A program made the position numbers and the translations under genes. The notes under the pieces were generated by a model. That model worked only from the letters and a program-made list of their open reading frames with translations, did not search any database and was not told the DNA's origin. From Strigamia acuminata (taxonomy: Eukaryota; Arthropoda; Chilopoda; Geophilomorpha; Linotaeniidae): a stretch of DNA of 60,000 nt. This document shows, in pieces, positions 11,943 through 23,100 of this stretch. The number at the start of each line of letters is the position of its first letter. Position 1 is the stretch's first letter. The stretch spans positions 1,180,001 through 1,240,000 of the forward strand of contig OX442316.1 in assembly GCA_949358305.1 (NCBI GenBank). The letters are read 5' to 3'.

Positions 11943-13522
11943 GGAATTTCAGCAACATTTTACGAGACATTTCTGCCCGATTGGACGGACTTGTTTAAAA
12001 CATTGCTGAAATTCTGTGTTAATTTATCAAAAATTGCAAAAATTCGGTGCGAATTTTGTCAGAAATTGGGAAAATTTTTTTAAAACTAGTCCAACGCGCC
12101 GATAAATCGAGCGCCCACACGCGCCCACGTGCTTGGACAGTGCTGGGCGCGTCCAACCCGCGTGGACACTGTCAAGTCGGGCATTTTCGGGCACAGTTTG
12201 ATGCGAGCAAATCTCGCAAAACTTGCACCGAATTGTGGCAACATTTGATAGATTTCCACCGAATTTTAGCAATGTTTTACAAAAACCTGTGGAAATGTAT
12301 CCAATCGGGCAGAAATGTCTCGCAAAATATTGCTGAAATTACTTGGAAATTTATCACAAATTGTCAAAAGTCGGTGCAATTTTTTTGGACGCATCAAACC
12401 GTGTGCCCCGAGAGTCCACGAGTGTGCCCGACCTGACAGTGTCCACGCGGGGCGCACTGTCCACGCACGTGGGCGCGTGATTTACTGGCGCGTTGGACGA
12501 GTTCTAAAAAAATTCTCCAAAATCTGACAAAACTTGCAACGATTTTTAACGACATTTAATAAATTTACACAGATTTTAAGCAATGTTTTACAGAAGCCCC
12601 ATCCAAAAGGGCAGAAATATCCCGTATAATGTTGCTGCAATTCTGTAGAAATTTATCAGATATTGACAAAATTCGGTGACGGGCGGAAGGGCGATTCCCG
12701 AGCGGAAGAGAGAGAGAGAGAGAGAGGGCGGACGGCCGGCGCCTACGCCGACGGGGCGAGAGGGCGAGTGCACTGTTCACGCATGTGGGCACGTGTGGGC
12801 GCTCGATTTACCGGCGCGTTGGACGAGTTAAACAAAATTTTCCCAATATTTTGCATAACTTGCACCGATTTTTAAGAACATTTGACTGATTTCCACAGAT
12901 TTTAAGCGATGTTTTACACGTCCAACCCGCGTGGACATTGTCAGATCGGGCGGTTTCGGGCACAGTTTTATTGTTAATTGTTTTTGCATTAGACATGTGT
13001 TTAATTCGTTTTGTCTTTTTAGTGGTTCCTTGACTCGGTGTGTACGGTTCTTGCGCGTCGTGCCCACGTTTAACACGTGGCCACACGAGTACATCGCGCA
13101 CGCACATGCGTGGACTCTCGTCGACGATCGTGTGATTCTAGTTACGTCAGTCTCGATGTTTTATATGATTTTATTTTGCTAATTGTTTTGAGCGCGTGCA
13201 ATTTCAATTGTTGCACTCCCGCATTTTCTATTGTAGACTAGTATCTGGACAATTTAGTTCGTGTTCTTGAGTCGAATAAATTAGACGTGTTTTTAATTTT
13301 TCTGTCGCCATTTTTTGAATTCACTAGCGCTCTTCAGATGATTCGTTGCGCTGCATGAGAGCTTTAATTGATGAGTTGGAGGCCAGTAAATCGCGCGCCC
13401 ACATGCGCACGTCCAACCCGCGTGGACACTGTCAGATCGGGCACACGCGTGGACTCTCGGGGCACAGTTTGATGCGTGCAAAAGTTGCACCGACTTGTGG
13501 GAATTTTTTAACAAATTTCCAC
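11943..13522. repeat. Diverged satellite segment interrupting the homogeneous array
   Basis: From about 11950 the sequence leaves the 2743 bp consensus. It continues as older, diverged copies of the same AT-rich monomers (for example TTTCTGCCCGATTGGACGG and its inverse at 12309-12325), with its own GA tract at 12705-12727, until the canonical unit resumes near 13523. It contains the inserted element at 12965-13378. No gene is seen. Confidence 0.75.
12965..13378 (+). repeat. Element copy inside satellite, inverted partner of 1735-2075
   Basis: This is a 0.41 kb non-satellite segment flanked on both sides by satellite sequence (GGCACAGTTT on the left, GCCAGTAAATCGCGCGCCC on the right). It is homologous to the minus strand of 1735-2075. 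It carries AATAAATTAGAC near its 3' part and the acceptor-like tract GTTTTGTCTTTTTAG, absent from the other copy. No complete open frame is shared by both copies. Confidence 0.6.
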
Positions 13523-16500
13523 AGAATTTCAGCGACATTTTACGAGACATTTCTGCCCGATGGGACGGACTTCTGTAAAACATTGCTTAAAATCCATGGA
13601 AATTTATCACATATTGACAAAATTCGGTGCAAGTTTTGTCAGAAATTAGGAAAAAACTTTTTTCAAAACTCGTCCAACGCGCCGGTAAATTGAGCGCCCA
13701 CGTGCGTCGACAGTGGGCGCTTCAAAACCGCGTGGACACTGTCAGATCTCGGCACAGTTTGATGCGCCCAAATCTAGCAATACTTGCACCGACTTTTGGC
13801 AATTTGTGACAAATTTTCACAGAATTTCGGCAACATTTTACGACACATTTCTGCCCGGTTGGACACATTTCCACAGGTTTTTTGTAAAACGTTGCTAAAA
13901 TTCCGTTGAATTTCATCAAAAATTGTGTCAAAAGTCGGTGACGGGCGGAGGGGCGAGCTCCGGGCGCCCGAGAGAGAGAGAGAAAGAGAGAGAGAGGGGA
14001 CGGCCGGGGCTCCCGCCGACGGGCGGAGGGGCGAGCCTTGGCGGGTTGGGCGTGCACTATCTAGGCATGTGGGCGCTCGATTTACCGGCACGTTGGACAA
14101 GTTTTGAAAATTTTTTTTTTCCTAATTTTTGACAAAATTAGCACCGAATTTTGCCAATATTTGATAAATTTCCACGGAATTTTATCAATGTTTTACAAAA
14201 AACCCCTGGAAATGTGTCCAATCGAGCAGAAATGTCTCGTAAAATATCGCTGAAATTTGTCTAAAATTGACAAAAAATCGGTGCAAGTTTTGCTAGATAT
14301 TTGCCCGGATCAAACTGTGCCCGAAACCGCCCGATCTGACAGTGTGCACGCGGGCTGGACGTGCCCACTGTCCCCGCATGTGCACTCGCCGGCGCGTTGG
14401 ACGAGTTTAAGAAGATTTTATCAATTTCTGACAAAACTTGCATCGATTTTTTGTCAATATTTGATAAATTTCCCCAGAATTTTAGCAATAAAACCTTTGA
14501 AAATGTATCCAAAAGAGCAGAAATGTCCTGTAAAATATTGCTGAAAATCTGTTGAAATTCATCAAATATTGACAAAAATCTGTGACGAGCGGAGGGGCGA
14601 TCCTTTGGCGGCCGAAAGAGAGAGGGGGGACGGTCGGGGCTCCCGCCGACGGGCGGAGGGGCGAGCCTTGGCGGCCGAGAGAGAGAGAGAGAGAGGACGG
14701 CCGGGGCTCCCGCCGGCGCACTGTCCATGGGCGCGCTCGATTTACTGGCGCGTTGGACGAATTTTAAATTTTTTGTTTCCTATTTCTGACTAAATTTGCA
14801 CAGACTTTTGTCAATTTTTGACAAATTTTCACGGAATTTCAGCAATGGGACGGACTTATGTAAAACATCGCTTAAAATCTGGAAATCTGTCAAATCTTCT
14901 TTAAATTTATGCAAGATATTGGGAAATTTTGGTTTAACTCGTCCAACGGGCCGGTAAATCGAGCGCCCACACGCGCCCACATGCACGTCCAACCCGCATG
15001 GGCACTGTCACATCGGACGTTTGTTGCGTGCAAAACTTGCACCGACTTTTGGCCATTTTTGGTTAAACTTTCGCACAATTTCTGCCCGATTGGACACTGA
15101 GGTTCGGTTTCCGACCGGGTCGTTTCTTGTCCGACCCGCGGCGCGTCGCGGCGCGGCCGGAGGACGGCCCTCGTCCCCAAAAACCACACTCCGAGTCACG
15201 GGTCGCACGGCCAACAGGCCGTGACGGGCCGTAGCGGGTCGAAAACGGGCCGTTAACGGCCCGTTGACGGCCCGTTAGCGGCCCGCATGAGGTCGCACGG
15301 GCCGTCGGCGAGCCGAAGTCCGGGAACGAAGGCCGTTACGGGACCGTGACGGGACCGTCGGCGGCCCGTTAACGGCCCGTGCGAGCCGTTACGGGACCGT
15401 GACGGGACCGTCGGCGGCCCGTTAACGGCCCGTGCGGGCCGTTACGGGATCGTGACGGGACCGTCGGCGGCCCGTTAACGGCCCGTGCGGGCCGTTACGG
15501 GATCGTAACGGGCCGTTAACGGGCCGTTAACGGGCCGTTAACGGGCCGTGACGGTGTAAATCGAAAAAATCAACAACCGACAACACGTACATGAAAACGC
15601 GTACAACATTCATAGACATTAATCTCGAATCCTGTTTTTGGTTTTACGCCGTTAACGGGCCGTTAACGGCCCGTTAACGGCCCGTTAACGGCCCGCATGA
15701 GGTCGTACGGGCCGTTACGGGGTCGTGACGGGATCGTCGGCGGCCCGTTAACGGCCCGTGCGGGCCGTTACGGGATAGTTACGGAACCGTCGGCGGCCCG
15801 TTAACGGCCCGTGCGAGCCGTTACGGGATCGTGACGGGACCGTCGGCGGCCCGTTAACGGCCCGTGCGAGCCGTTACGGGATTGTGACGGGACCGTCGGC
15901 GGCCCGTTAACGGCCCGTGCGGGCCGTTTTCGACCCGTTGCGGCCGTTTTCGACCCGTTGCGGCCGTTTTCGACCCGTTGCGGCCCGTTTTCGACCCGTT
16001 ACGGTCCTTGGCCGTAACGGGCCGAAAACGGGAAAACTGAAAAAGTCGAGTGCGAGACCACGTGACCCGGAGTGTGGTTTTTGGGGACGAGGGCCGTCCT
16101 CCGACCGCGCCGTGACGCGCCGCGGGTCGGTCACCAACTTTTGTCAATTTTTGACAGATTTTCACGGAATTTCAGCGACATTTTACGAGACGTTTCTGCC
16201 CGATGGGACGGACTTCTGTAAAACATTGCTTAAAATCCATGGAAATTTATCACATATTGACAAAATTCGGTGCAAGTTTTGTCAGAAATTAGGAAAAAAC
16301 TTTTTTCAAAACTCGTCCAACGCGCCGGTAAATTGAGCGCCCACGTGCGTCGACAGTGGGCGCTTCAAAACCGCGTGGACACTGTCAGATCTCGGCACAG
16401 TTTGATGCGCCCAAATCTAGCAATACTTGCACCGACTTTTGGCAATTTGTGACAAATTTTCACAGAATTTCGGCAACATTTTACGACACATTTCTGCCCG

Positions 16501-17409
16501 GTTGGACACATTTCCACAGGTTTTTTGTAAAACGTTGCTAAAATTCCGTTGAATTTCATCAAAAATTGTGTCAAAAGTCGGTGACGGGCGGAGGGGCGAG
16601 CTCCGGGCGCCCGAGAGAGAGAGAGAAAGAGAGAGAGAGGGGACGGCCGGGGCTCCCGCCAACGGGCGGAGGGGCGAGCCTTGGCGGGTTGGGCGTGCAC
16701 TATCTAGGCATGTGGGCGCTCGATTTACCGGCACGTTGGACAAGTTTTGAAAATTTTTTTTTCCTAATTTTTGACAAAATTAGCACCGAATTTTGCCAAT
16801 ATTTGATAAATTTCCACGGAATTTTATCAATGTTTTACAAAAAACCCCTGGAAATGTGTCCAATCGAGCAGAAATGTCTCGTAAAATATCGCTGAAATTT
16901 GTCTAAAATTGACAAAAAATCGGTGCAAGTTTTGCTAGATATTTGCCCGGATCAAACTGTGCCCGAAACCGCCCGATCTGACAGTGTGCACGCGGGCTGG
17001 ACGTGCCCACTGTCCCCGCATGTGCACTCGCCGGCGCGTTGGACGAGTTTAAGAAGATTTTATCAATTTCTGACAAAACTTGCATCGATTTTTTGTCAAT
17101 TTTTGATAAATTTCCCCAGAATTTTAGCAATAAAACCTTTGAAAATGTATCCAAAAGAGCAGAAATGTCCTGTAAAATATTGCTGAAAATCTGTTGAAGT
17201 TCATCAAATATTGACAAAAATCTGTGACGAGCGGAGGGGCGATCCTTTGGCGGCCGAAAGAGAGAGGGGGGACGGTCGGGGCTCCCGCCGACGGGCGGAG
17301 GGGCGAGCCTTGGCGGCCGAGAGAGAGAGAGAGAGAGGACGGCCGGGGCTCCCGCCGGCGCACTGTCCACGCATGGGCGCGCTCGATTTACTGGCGCGTT
17401 GGACGAATT

Positions 17410-17480
17410 TTAAATTTTTTGTTTCCTATTTCTGACAAAATTTGCACCGACTTTTGGCAATTTGTGACAAATTTTCACAG
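17410..17480. repeat. Recombination junction within the satellite
   Basis: Up to about 17445 the sequence follows the unit position corresponding to 5040. It then jumps back to the position corresponding to 4045, so about 1016 bp is present twice (compare 16903-17370 with 17919-18386). The two unit positions share AATTTGCAC, then a near-identical GACTTTTG-CAATTT, so the switch falls in a short homology between diverged monomers. This is what unequal exchange would leave. Confidence 0.75.
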
Positions 17481-19672
17481 AATTTCGGCAACATTTTACG
17501 ACACATTTCTGCCCGGTTGGACACATTTCCACAGGTTTTTTGTAAAACGTTGCTAAAATTCCGTTGAATTTCATCAAAAATTGTGTCAAAAGTCGGTGAC
17601 GGGCGGAGGGGCGAGCTCCGGGCGCCCGAGAGAGAGAGAGAAAGAGAGAGAGAGGGGACGGCCGGGGCTCCCGCCGACGGGCGGAGGGGCGAGCCTTGGC
17701 GGGTTGGGCGTGCACTATCTAGGCATGTGGGCGCTCGATTTACCGGCACGTTGGACAAGTTTTGAAAATTTTTTTTTTCCTAATTTTTGACAAAATTAGC
17801 ACCGAATTTTGCCAATATTTGATAAATTTCCACGGAATTTTATCAATGTTTTACAAAAAACCCCTGGAAATGTGTCCAATCGAGCAGAAATGTCTCGTAA
17901 AATATCGCTGAAATTTGTCTAAAATTGACAAAAAATCGGTGCAAGTTTTGCTAGATATTTGCCCGGATCAAACTGTGCCCGAAACCGCCCGATCTGACAG
18001 TGTGCACGCGGGCTGGACGTGCCCACTGTCCCCGCATGTGCACTCGCCGGCGCGTTGGACGAGTTTAAGAAGATTTTATCAATTTCTGACAAAACTTGCA
18101 TCGATTTTTTGTCAATATTTGATAAATTTCCCCAGAATTTTAGCAATAAAACCTTTGAAAATGTATCCAAAAGAGCAGAAATGTCCTGTAAAATATTGCT
18201 GAAAATCTGTTGAAATTCATCAAATATTGACAAAAATCTGTGACGAGCGGAGGGGCGATCCTTTGGCGGCCGAAAGAGAGAGGGGGGACGGTCGGGGCTC
18301 CCGCCGACGGGCGGAGGGGCGAGCCTTGGCGGCCGAGAGAGAGAGAGAGAGAGGACGGCCGGGGCTCCCGCCGGCGCACTGTCCATGGGCGCGCTCGATT
18401 TACTGGCGCGTTGGACGAATTTTAAATTTTTTGTTTCCTATTTCTGACTAAATTTGCACAGACTTTTGTCAATTTTTGACAAATTTTCACGGAATTTCAG
18501 CAATGGGACGGACTTATGTAAAACATCGCTTAAAATCTGGAAATCTGTCAAATCTTCTTTAAATTTATGCAAGATATTGGGAAATTTTGGTTTAACTCGT
18601 CCAACGGGCCGGTAAATCGAGCGCCCACACGCGCCCACATGCACGTCCAACCCGCATGGGCACTGTCACATCGGACGTTTGTTGCGTGCAAAACTTGCAC
18701 CGACTTTTGGCCATTTTTGGTTAAACTTTCGCACAATTTCTGCCCGATTGGACACTGAGGTTCGGTTTCCGACCGGGTCGTTTCTTGTCCGACCCGCGGC
18801 GCGTCGCGGCGCGGCCGGAGGACGGCCCTCGTCCCCAAAAACCACACTCCGAGTCACGGGTCGCACGGCCAACAGGCCGTGACGGGCCGTAGCGGGTCGA
18901 AAACGGGCCGTTAACGGCCCGTTGACGGCCCGTTAGCGGCCCGCATGAGGTCGCACGGGCCGTCGGCGAGCCGAAGTCCGGGAACGAAGGCCGTTACGGG
19001 ACCGTGACGGGACCGTCGGCGGCCCGTTAACGGCCCGTGCGAGCCGTTACGGGACCGTGACGGGACCGTCGGCGGCCCGTTAACGGCCCGTGCGGGCCGT
19101 TACGGGATCGTGACGGGACCGTCGGCGGCCCGTTAACGGGCCGTTAACGGGCCGTTAACGGGCCGTTAACGGGCCGTGACGGTGTAAATCGAAAAAATCA
19201 ACAACCGACAACACGTACATGAAAACGCGTACAACATTCATAGACATTAATCTCGAATCCTGTTTTTGGTTTTACGCCGTTAACGGGCCGTTAACGGCCC
19301 GTTAACGGCCCGTTAACGGCCCGCATGAGGTCGTACGGGCCGTTACGGGGTCGTGACGGGATCGTCGGCGGCCCGTTAACGGCCCGTGCGGGCCGTTACG
19401 GGATAGTTACGGAACCGTCGGCGGCCCGTTAACGGCCCGTGCGAGCCGTTACGGGATCGTGACGGGACCGTCGGCGGCCCGTTAACGGCCCGTGCGAGCC
19501 GTTACGGGATTGTGACGGGACCGTCGGCGGCCCGTTAACGGCCCGTGCGGGCCGTTTTCGACCCGTTGCGGCCGTTTTCGACCCGTTGCGGCCCGTTTTC
19601 GACCCGTTACGGTCCTTGGCCGTAACGGGCCGAAAACGGGAAAACTGAAAAAGTCGAGTGCGAGACCACGTG

Positions 19673-19677
19673 ACCCG
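19673..19677. other. Target-site duplication, left copy (ACCCG)
   Basis: ACCCG directly precedes the left LTR and is repeated directly after the right LTR. Intact satellite units read GTGACCCGGAGTGTGG at this point, so removing the element plus one copy of ACCCG restores the satellite exactly. Confidence 0.93.
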
Positions 19678-20154
19678 TAAAGCGATTTCCTGGCCAAAAC
19701 ATCGGTTAGAAAGGAGTTGACGAGTGTCTAAACAGGTGCGCGACACCGACATGCGTGCGCCATGTTTAATATCACATAAAAGTGTACACGCTTCGAGGCT
19801 AACAACTGCACTCGGAAAAATAGGATAAATCATTGTTGGATTTCAATGATTTGTCCTTTACATTATAAAATAAAAGCAATGACATTCATAATCGATAACT
19901 AAGCAATAATAACAATACAGGACTCGCTCTTTTGAGCAGACGATGTTATCAGCGCATGCTGCTAAATGGAAACGTTCAACCGCGGTACAGAACCAGCATT
20001 AATAAAAATCGAGATCGATTGAACGCGACATCGAGACATTAAATAGCAGCACATTCATTACACATATCCGGAAAGTGTGTAATGTAAATATTCACAAACT
20101 ATACAATATGGCGACAAACAACCAAACACACAATATTTCCACCACAACTCAATA
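19678..20154 (-). repeat. 3' LTR of copia element (477 bp)
   Basis: It is identical by eye to 26221-26697. On the element strand it starts TATTGAGTTG and ends CGCTTTA, so the termini are TA...TA rather than the usual TG...CA. The boundaries are fixed by the ACCCG duplication outside and by loss of identity inside. Confidence 0.94.
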
Positions 20155-20156
20155 TA

Positions 20157-20165
20157 TCCCCCTTT
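20157..20165 (-). promoter_or_regulatory. Polypurine tract of copia element
   Basis: The minus strand reads AAAGGGGGA, two bases (TA) before the 3' LTR. This is the expected position and composition of the primer for plus-strand DNA synthesis. Confidence 0.85.
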
Positions 20166-20171
20166 GTTTGG

Positions 20172-23100
20172 TTATTTGCGCCTTACAAATAAATGCTCAC
20201 ACAAGGTGTTAAGTCTGGGCTTGGGTAACCATTTGGTCATCACATCGGCGACATTCAGGGCCCCTGGAATATGCTTAATAGCAAACGTTCCGCGCTCAAA
20301 CCAGTCCCTGAGGAAATGAAGCTTTACGTCGATATGTTTATTCGCCCTATTCTCTATTCGGTTTTTGGCGTATTGTATCGCGGGCATACTGTCCGCGTAC
20401 ACGCATGGGGTGTTCCGATTGATGCTGAACATGATGTCGGCATCGTAAAGCCTCTCTAGCCATATAATCTCCTTTACGCCATCGACCACGGCCAGAAATT
20501 CACTCTCCATGATCGATAACGCAGTCATTGACTGCTTATGGCAGTTCCACATGATCGGAACGCCACCCAAATAGACTATGTGACCCCCGAAGCTTCTCCT
20601 TTTGTCTGCATCGAGGGCAAACGACGCGTCGGTATACACAGTTAGATTATCATTTCGGCAATTGGAAAGATTAATCATATAATCCGACGTATTTGCCAGA
20701 TATCGCAAAATTTGCAATAACATACTAATGTGACGCGTCGAATGTTTCTCATTGTATTGTGAGAGGACAATGACCGAGAACAGGATGTCTGGCCTTGTCC
20801 TGCTCGCCAAGAACAAGAGACTTCCCACTAAGTTGCGATAGGGGAAAGTGGAATCAACCCGCTCCTTTTCCGTCACGCCCTGAATAATCGTTCCTGGCGT
20901 CCCAGGTACTCTAATCCGAAGGCATGAGTCGACCCCATACAACTTACAAAGTTTTTCTATGTATGCCCTTTGATGGATCCTAATTTGGCCCCCAGACCTA
21001 TCAAAGGCTATGCCTAACAAGAGGGTCACGGGACCCAAATCAACCGTGTCAAAGGATTCCCTAATCCATCGAACAACGCATTCCTCGACGTAGTCATCCT
21101 TGGAGAAGAGAACTATGTCGTCCACGTAAAAGATAAGAATTGCGTCGTTGTCTAACGCATAAACACAGTTAAGACCCAACAAGGGCACAAATCCCAGTTG
21201 GAGTAGACGGTCGTGGAGGGCTTGGTACCACATCCGTCCACTCTGATGTAGTCCATATAATGACTTCAACAGCATCCAACACTTATGTTGGTTTTCGGCT
21301 GTTCTGTAGCCCTTGGGAATCTCCATGAATTGGACCTTATCAAGGTCCCCGTACAAGTACGCGGCCTTGATGTCAAGGTGGACATCTCTCCAACCTTTCA
21401 GTATCACCAAGGTACAGAAAAACACTATAACGAGGACGAAATTGACTACGGGGGAAAATACCTCCGTAAAGTCAATGCCCGGCCTCTGCTTGAAGCCTTG
21501 TGCTACCAAGCGAGCCCGGTAGCGCGCGACTGCACCCGACTGGTCCCTTTTCATTTTATAAATCCATTTTGATCCCAAAAGCAACTCTCCTTCGGGCTTA
21601 TCAATTTCTTTATAGACAGTTCGATCGTCGAAGATATCTGTCTCTTCTTTCATCGCCTTTTCCCAGTCCCGTTTGTTGGTGTGCCTCATTGCCTCCTCGT
21701 AGGTATCAGGCTCTACGGCACAGAAACCGGCAAAAGGGAGTTCGGGTTCTTCACCCTCTAAGGTTTTGAAGTCAAAAAGATCTGGGTCGTAGTGGTAACC
21801 CTCTGCGTCGCACCATCGCGCAACGTCAGTCCGACTTCTAAGTTTGTCTTCATTGGGCGAGAAATAAACCACATCAATTTTCCCAGCCGTTGCCCCGGCT
21901 TTCCGGACAGACTGGACCCGTCTCCACTTAGTCATATCCAGCGGCAGCGACAAAGGATCTTTGACCTTCTTTCCCTTTTTGCCCGAACCACGACGAGCTT
22001 GTATCGTAGGAGGAAGATCAACCTCCTCATCGTCGTCAGGATAAACATTGAAGTAATTCTCGCCATCGCCGTTATCCCCCTTCGCCCCACCAATTTCTTC
22101 AACTGGATTATCCCCAGCACCAGCATCCCCAACCAAGTCACCTTCAACAGTTTCTATCGCAGGCTGTTGTATCGCTTGTTTTACAAGCGGCCTCAATTCA
22201 GGTCTGAAAACAGGCTTTGGGGTTGTGGGTAAAGGAGGCTTCTCCTTCGGAACCGGGGGTTCAACAGGGGGCGGAATAGGAGGTGGTAGTGCCTCTTGCA
22301 CTTCCTCAACAATTTCAGGGATAGGGGCAACGGAATCATCATCATCTCCCTCGGTGTCCGAGGAAGAATCCCCAAAATGTTTGAATTGGCCACCCTGCGG
22401 TTGCTTGATGGGCTGTTGTAGCCGTTTGCCAATCTCATACCAATATGAGTCTTCGAAAATTCGGACATGTTTGGACGCAAAAACTTGATTCCGTACAGGA
22501 TCCCAAACCCTGTAGCCCCTAGTTGATATTGCGTATCCAATGAGTGCTCCCGCCCAAGCCCTTCCTTCCAGTTTGCCCTTTCTGACCTGGGACGGGATAT
22601 GTACAAATGTCTTCGACCCAATACACCTGATGTGTCGCAAAGACAATTTCTTGCCGAAAAACACGGTATAGGGCACTTTTCCTCCAAGCCCTTCATGGGG
22701 GAATCGGTTCTTTAAGTAAACTATGGTCGTCGCTAATTCAGCCCAAAGGGGATAGGGGAAATCATTTTCCAACATTAAAGCTCTGACGCCACCGACAATG
22801 GTACGGTTTGCACGTTCTGCAACAGAATTCATTTCCGGGCTATATGTATTCGTACGAATACATTTCAAACCAATTTTGGATGCATAATCATCCCAATTCC
22901 GCGAAATAAATTCTCCTCCATTATCAGTTTTAATGCATTTCACTTTCCGTGATGTCGTTCTTTCGACTTCCGTCAACCAACGTTTAAAATGGCCCAAAAC
23001 TTCCCCTTTGGTCTTCATCGTTATGATCCACATATAACGTGAATAATCATCAACCAATATAAAGTAAAAATTAGCCCCACCCAAGGAAGTAGCTTGTGAT

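Larger units (their letters stand above)
2641..19677. repeat. Composite satellite array, 2743 bp basic unit, with higher-order structure
   Basis: Using the anchor GAGTGTGGTTTTTGGGGACG, copies lie at 3671, 6414, 9157, 11847 and 16070, with a sixth at 26703 beyond the copia insertion. Spacings are 2743, 2743, 2690, 4223 and (insertion removed) 3608. The 53-base shortfall of the 2690 unit equals one GC-rich subrepeat. Each unit has an AT-rich half (diverged monomers in both orientations plus GA tracts) and a GC-rich half (53 bp subrepeats and GGGCCGTTAACGGCCC palindromes). The units around 5.2-10.6 kb look almost identical. Segments 13535-16069 and 17448-19672 are sister copies 3658 bp apart, with a different unit type between them. 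The many open frames of 60-155 codons repeat with the DNA period, occur on both strands and are not taken as genes. Confidence 0.92.

Noticed and set aside
2641-19672. Dozens of open frames of 60-155 codons on both strands of the satellite (for example 4504-4971 minus, 155 codons)
   Set aside because: They recur with the DNA repeat period, overlap on both strands and owe their length to GC-rich or GA-rich low-complexity text. None shows a protein motif.
2641-19672. CRISPR-like array
   Set aside because: The repeats are contiguous or nested without unique spacers of constant length, and the rest of the window is eukaryotic.
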